Positions 6,801 through 8,713 of a stretch of DNA of 8,713 nucleotides are shown one piece after another (positions within the stretch are counted from its first letter, which is position 1; each line of letters opens with the position of its first letter). The DNA comes from Phycisphaerae bacterium (GTDB taxonomy: Bacteria; Planctomycetota; Phycisphaerae; WQYP01): contig JABEVA010000113.1 in the NCBI GenBank assembly GCA_013044065.1, positions 1 through 8,713 of the forward strand. Direction: 5' to 3'. The notes under the pieces were generated by a model. The model searched no databases and was not told the DNA's origin. It saw nothing but the letters and a program-made list of their open reading frames with translations. The position numbers and the translations under genes were made by a program.

Positions 6801-6885
6801 CTGTGGCGCATAATCGTGTTGGTGATCGCTGGCGAAATGGCCGTGCAGCCATGGGCAATTGGCTTGGTTTCGTTGCCCGGTGTTT

Positions 6886-7662
6886 TTACGCTGACCGACG
6901 TTTTAGCAGCAACAGTCCCACCGCACCCAGACCCAACAGGCCAAGTGTGGTTGGTTCCGGAGTGGTGCTGGCACAATTGGTAATGGTGTTATCATCCAAG
7001 GTTACCGCCCCATTGCGCGCCAATGCACTTCCATCCAGAATGGTGGCACCGGTATCCATGGTGATGCTGGTAAGGGCCAGAATGTGCCCTTCAAATGTTG
7101 TGGTGGTGTTAAGCGTAGCAGAACTGCCAACTTGCCAGAAGATGTTGCAATCCGGCGTCGATCCGCCACTCATCACCACCGACGACCCGGTGGCGGTGGT
7201 CAATGTGCTGCCGATCTGAAAAACGAATTGCGCGTTGGAGTTGCCCTGGTCGTTGAGGGTAAGCGTTCCCGTTAGCGCCGCTGAGGACGCAAAGAAATAA
7301 ACGCCGGGTGTGAGCGTCATTCCGCCGAGATCCTGCCCAGTGAGTGTTTGCGTGGGGGCCAACCCTGCCGCCGCGTTATACGCGGTGGTAAGGTCCGTTT
7401 GGGCTTGGCCGGGAACAGCGCCCGCGGTGTAGAGAGTGTAAGGCGGGGTCACGGTTCCGGGCGGAAAGCCCGTAATGGCGGAACCTGGGCTGACGCCCAC
7501 ATTGCCATCATTAATAACGGTGTTGCCCGTATTGGTAACGGTAGATCCGGCGAGCACGGCAAAGTTGCCGGCGGTGCCCAATGTAATGGTGGTGGCGTTG
7601 GCCTGAAGTTGCCAGCCGGCAATGGCCGGAATTGCCAAGAATAACAGTGTTTTACATTTCAT
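6886..7662 (-). CDS. Secreted DUF3494 (ice-binding-like) protein with PEP-CTERM anchor
   Basis: The 258-residue product has a signal peptide at 1-23 (MKCKTLLFLAIPAIAGWQLQANA). A DUF3494 domain follows at about 25-230, the beta-solenoid fold of type-1 ice-binding/antifreeze proteins. Family marks are LGTAGNFAVLAGSTVTNTG near 28-46, the LTPGVYFF turn at 117-124 and the closing DGSALARNGAVTLDDNTI at 210-227. The C-terminus is a PEP-CTERM sorting signal: PEPTT at 235-239, a hydrophobic helix to about 253 and the basic KRRSA end. PEP-CTERM proteins are cut and sorted by exosortase and usually linked to exopolysaccharide or biofilm. I chose ATG 7662, not a frame extending to 7728, because AAGGAG lies eight bases upstream and the signal peptide starts there. 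Ice binding is not certain: many DUF3494 proteins occur outside cold habitats and may act as adhesins. Confidence 0.93.
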   Translation of the reverse strand: MKCKTLLFLAIPAIAGWQLQANATTITLGTAGNFAVLAGSTVTNTGNTVINDGNVGVSPGSAITGFPPGTVTPPYTLYTAGAVPGQAQTDLTTAYNAAAGLAPTQTLTGQDLGGMTLTPGVYFFASSAALTGTLTLNDQGNSNAQFVFQIGSTLTTATGSSVVMSGGSTPDCNIFWQVGSSATLNTTTTFEGHILALTSITMDTGATILDGSALARNGAVTLDDNTITNCASTTPEPTTLGLLGLGAVGLLLLKRRSA

Positions 7663-7893
7663 CGGAGAATCTCCTTTTATTCTACCGGGATGGCAGCGCG
7701 CAGCCTCCACGGCCCTTGTGAACACCACGAAGTTACAAACCGCTATAGTCTAACGCCTGAAAATCCCCACAGCACATTGACCATTCAATGTCAGAATCAC
7801 TTGGACCGAGCACCCGACGCCGAGGTCGTCTTTAGTTCTCGCATTCGCAGATGATCTAGATAATTAAAATTGTCAATCTGTCTGCTCATTGTT
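7663..7893 (-). other. Long leader of the DUF3494 gene
   Basis: From the promoter below, transcription would start near 7886-7889, giving a leader of about 225 nt. It contains a perfect hairpin at 7774-7791 (ACATTGA, CCAT, TCAATGT on the plus strand) and a 30-codon minus-strand frame at 7797-7889 that begins almost at the inferred start point. No riboswitch class is recognised by eye. Confidence 0.45.
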
Positions 7894-7922
7894 ATAGTAG
7901 GCACCGTACCGCCGAAAGTCAA
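7894..7922 (-). promoter_or_regulatory. Sigma70-type promoter for the DUF3494 gene
   Basis: On the minus strand TTGACT (7917-7922) is separated by exactly 17 bp from TACTAT (7894-7899). Five of six bases match the -35 consensus, and four of six match the -10. It is the best promoter in the window. It lies just after the stop codon of the hypothetical gene at 7952 and points at the DUF3494 gene. Confidence 0.7.
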
Positions 7923-7951
7923 GAGAATCCGTGGCTGGTGATCTGCGGGAT

Positions 7952-8314
7952 TTATAATTGGAGTTTATTGAGACGAGCCGCCAGCAGCCGAAGTGCTTTC
8001 CACTCCACGGTCTGGGGGTTATTTTCCGGACGGCCCACGCCGTTGAACGTTTCGGCATCGCAGCCGCTGGCCCGCCAGTAGTCGTTTTCGTTGGGGGCAG
8101 TGGTTGCGGCTGTGCCTTGAAGCGGTTGCGGCGCGGCTACAGACCCGGTCGAGGCCGCCGTTGGGGCACCTGCGGCCATCGACGGTACAGGCTCTCCGCC
8201 AGGGTCCATGGAAGCAGTAAAGACCGGTTTCTGCACCGCTAAAAAATTGCCAATCGTAATCTTGACCTGATCAAGAATAGGATTTTTCTGATTTGTCGGC
8301 ATGCTATAAGTCAT
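7952..8314 (-). CDS. Hypothetical protein, 120 residues, Ala/Pro/Thr-rich centre
   Basis: I do not recognise a family. The N-terminal part (about 1-35) looks folded and amphipathic (ILDQVKITIGNFLAVQKP). Residues about 38-75 are an Ala/Pro/Thr/Gly-rich linker, and the C-terminal part has a compact polar segment (NENDYWRASGCDAETFNGVG) and a basic helix (VEWKALRLLAARLNKLQL). There is no signal peptide or membrane helix. I chose ATG 8314 because AAAGG lies nine bases upstream; ATG 8320 or TTG 8323 in the same frame would be too close to it. Upstream sits a terminator-like hairpin with no room for a promoter between. Codon use looks coding, but with no homolog known it could still be a chance frame. 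Confidence 0.55.
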   Translation of the reverse strand: MTYSMPTNQKNPILDQVKITIGNFLAVQKPVFTASMDPGGEPVPSMAAGAPTAASTGSVAAPQPLQGTAATTAPNENDYWRASGCDAETFNGVGRPENNPQTVEWKALRLLAARLNKLQL

Positions 8315-8332
8315 GATCATCAACCTTTATCT

Positions 8333-8368
8333 AAAAAAAAGTTACCCACTTGGCTTGCCAAGGCTAAC
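8333..8368 (-). terminator. Hairpin with T8 tail just upstream of the hypothetical gene
   Basis: CTTGGC and GCCAAG (8349-8354 and 8357-8362) form the core, extended outward by CC/GG and GTTA/TAAC pairs to 8341-8368 with a small bulge. On the minus strand it is followed by eight T (8333-8340). The form is that of an intrinsic terminator or transcription attenuator. The next gene's ribosome site begins a few bases later. Confidence 0.6.
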
Positions 8369-8556
8369 TGCGTACCCCGCCGCCCCACCTTACAGGCAGG
8401 ACACGCGATACGCCGGACGACAACAGCCAGTGGTTGTTAATGCAAAGCCTGTGCCATGGTCAGGTATGGGGTGGATTTTCAACCCCTATCTCGAGCATGG
8501 CAACGCGCCATTGGCCCGTATTTGGCATACGCGGTGCGGCCTATAATAATGTTCAG
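8369..8556. other. Gene-free structured stretch between two terminator-like hairpins
   Basis: No supportable gene is seen. A nested inverted repeat is present: GCCATG (8453-8458) with CATGGC (8496-8501), enclosing GGGGT (8468-8472) with ACCCC (8482-8486). A plus-strand TTGGCA (8522-8527) and AATAAT (8545-8550) with 17-bp spacing resemble a promoter pointing out of the window; TATAAT at 8542-8547 overlaps it. Confidence 0.35.
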
Positions 8557-8617
8557 AAAAAAGGCCCAGCCCGTTTTGCCGTTTAACAGATCAGAAATAA
8601 CCGGACGAAACGGGGCC
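8557..8617 (-). terminator. Rho-independent terminator of a gene beyond the right edge
   Basis: GGCCC (8563-8567) pairs with GGGCC (8613-8617) and CGTTT (8572-8576) with AAACG (8608-8612). An inner hairpin is formed by CCGTTTA (8579-8585) and TAACCGG (8598-8604). On the minus strand six T follow at 8557-8562. It probably ends a minus-strand gene whose end lies within or beyond 8618-8713. That last stretch shows no frame I can call. Confidence 0.6.
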
Positions 8618-8713
8618 GACAAAATGGCGTGATTGAGACAATTTGGCCGGATTCATCATCCTTTGCAACAGCAGACGGCGGCGATGGCCACGCATGACCA
8701 AAGTATGAGGCCC

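Larger units (their letters stand above)
5984..6885. other. 902-nt gene-free region rich in inverted repeats
   Basis: Short open frames occur on both strands, but none has a family resemblance, a good ribosome site and sensible composition together. The minus-strand frame at 6067-6459 runs straight through the strong terminator. What is visible is structural: a 14-bp palindrome (6048-6061), a terminator (6163-6206), eight A on the plus strand (6392-6399), an AT-rich 16-bp palindrome (6472-6487), a 9-bp-arm hairpin (6573-6597) and a hairpin pair (6775-6800). No tRNA or rRNA is recognised. Confidence 0.6.

Noticed and set aside
5984..6885. tRNA, rRNA or CRISPR array
   Set aside because: No T-arm-like GTTCRA context with a matching acceptor stem and no regularly spaced repeats were found.
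6886..7728. 280-residue version of the DUF3494 protein
   Set aside because: The upstream extension hides the signal peptide, and a good Shine-Dalgarno precedes the ATG at 7662.
7958..8242. 94-codon plus-strand frame
   Set aside because: Antisense to the more plausible 7952-8314 gene, with Arg/Gly/Cys-rich composition typical of an antisense shadow.

Overview
The window looks like part of a chromosome of a GC-moderate, free-living Gram-negative-type bacterium. Two features point loosely to the Planctomycetes (Phycisphaerae-like) or Verrucomicrobia: a PEP-CTERM-tagged secreted protein with a DUF3494 (ice-binding-like) fold, and a chorismate synthase opening with an RTAGESHG-type N-terminus. 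This assignment is inference from family style only. Every gene I can support is on the minus strand, so the window is best read from 8713 down to 1.

Reading that way, 8713-8369 holds no gene I can support. It carries a strong terminator-like hairpin (8557-8617) and a structured, gene-free stretch. A second hairpin followed by eight T (8333-8368) sits directly in front of a hypothetical 120-residue protein (7952-8314). Next come a good sigma70-type promoter (7894-7922), a leader of about 225 nt, and a 258-residue secreted DUF3494 protein with a C-terminal PEP-CTERM anchor (6886-7662). About 900 nt without a gene follow (5984-6885), rich in inverted repeats and including a textbook intrinsic terminator at 6163-6206.

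The core of the window is a tight four-gene operon (5983 down to 1530). It encodes a 41-residue single-pass membrane microprotein, a DUF302 protein, a glycoside hydrolase family 15 glucoamylase-type enzyme without a signal peptide, and a 12-TM sugar porter of the major facilitator superfamily. The last three genes overlap at their stop/start codons (ATGA, then GTGATG), so they are very probably translated together. The likely job is intracellular release of glucose from alpha-glucans or maltodextrins, linked to hexose or pentose movement across the inner membrane. The role of the DUF302 protein and microprotein is unknown, and their pairing with the glucoamylase is the most unusual thing here. 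A 14-bp perfect palindrome containing a TATATA core (6048-6061) lies about 65 bp upstream of the operon and is the best candidate for its operator or promoter.

After a 398-nt gap with no convincing gene comes aroC (chorismate synthase), which runs off the left edge with its last residues missing. It has no Shine-Dalgarno sequence, and an extended -10 motif sits only nine bases before its ATG, so it may be transcribed as a leaderless mRNA.
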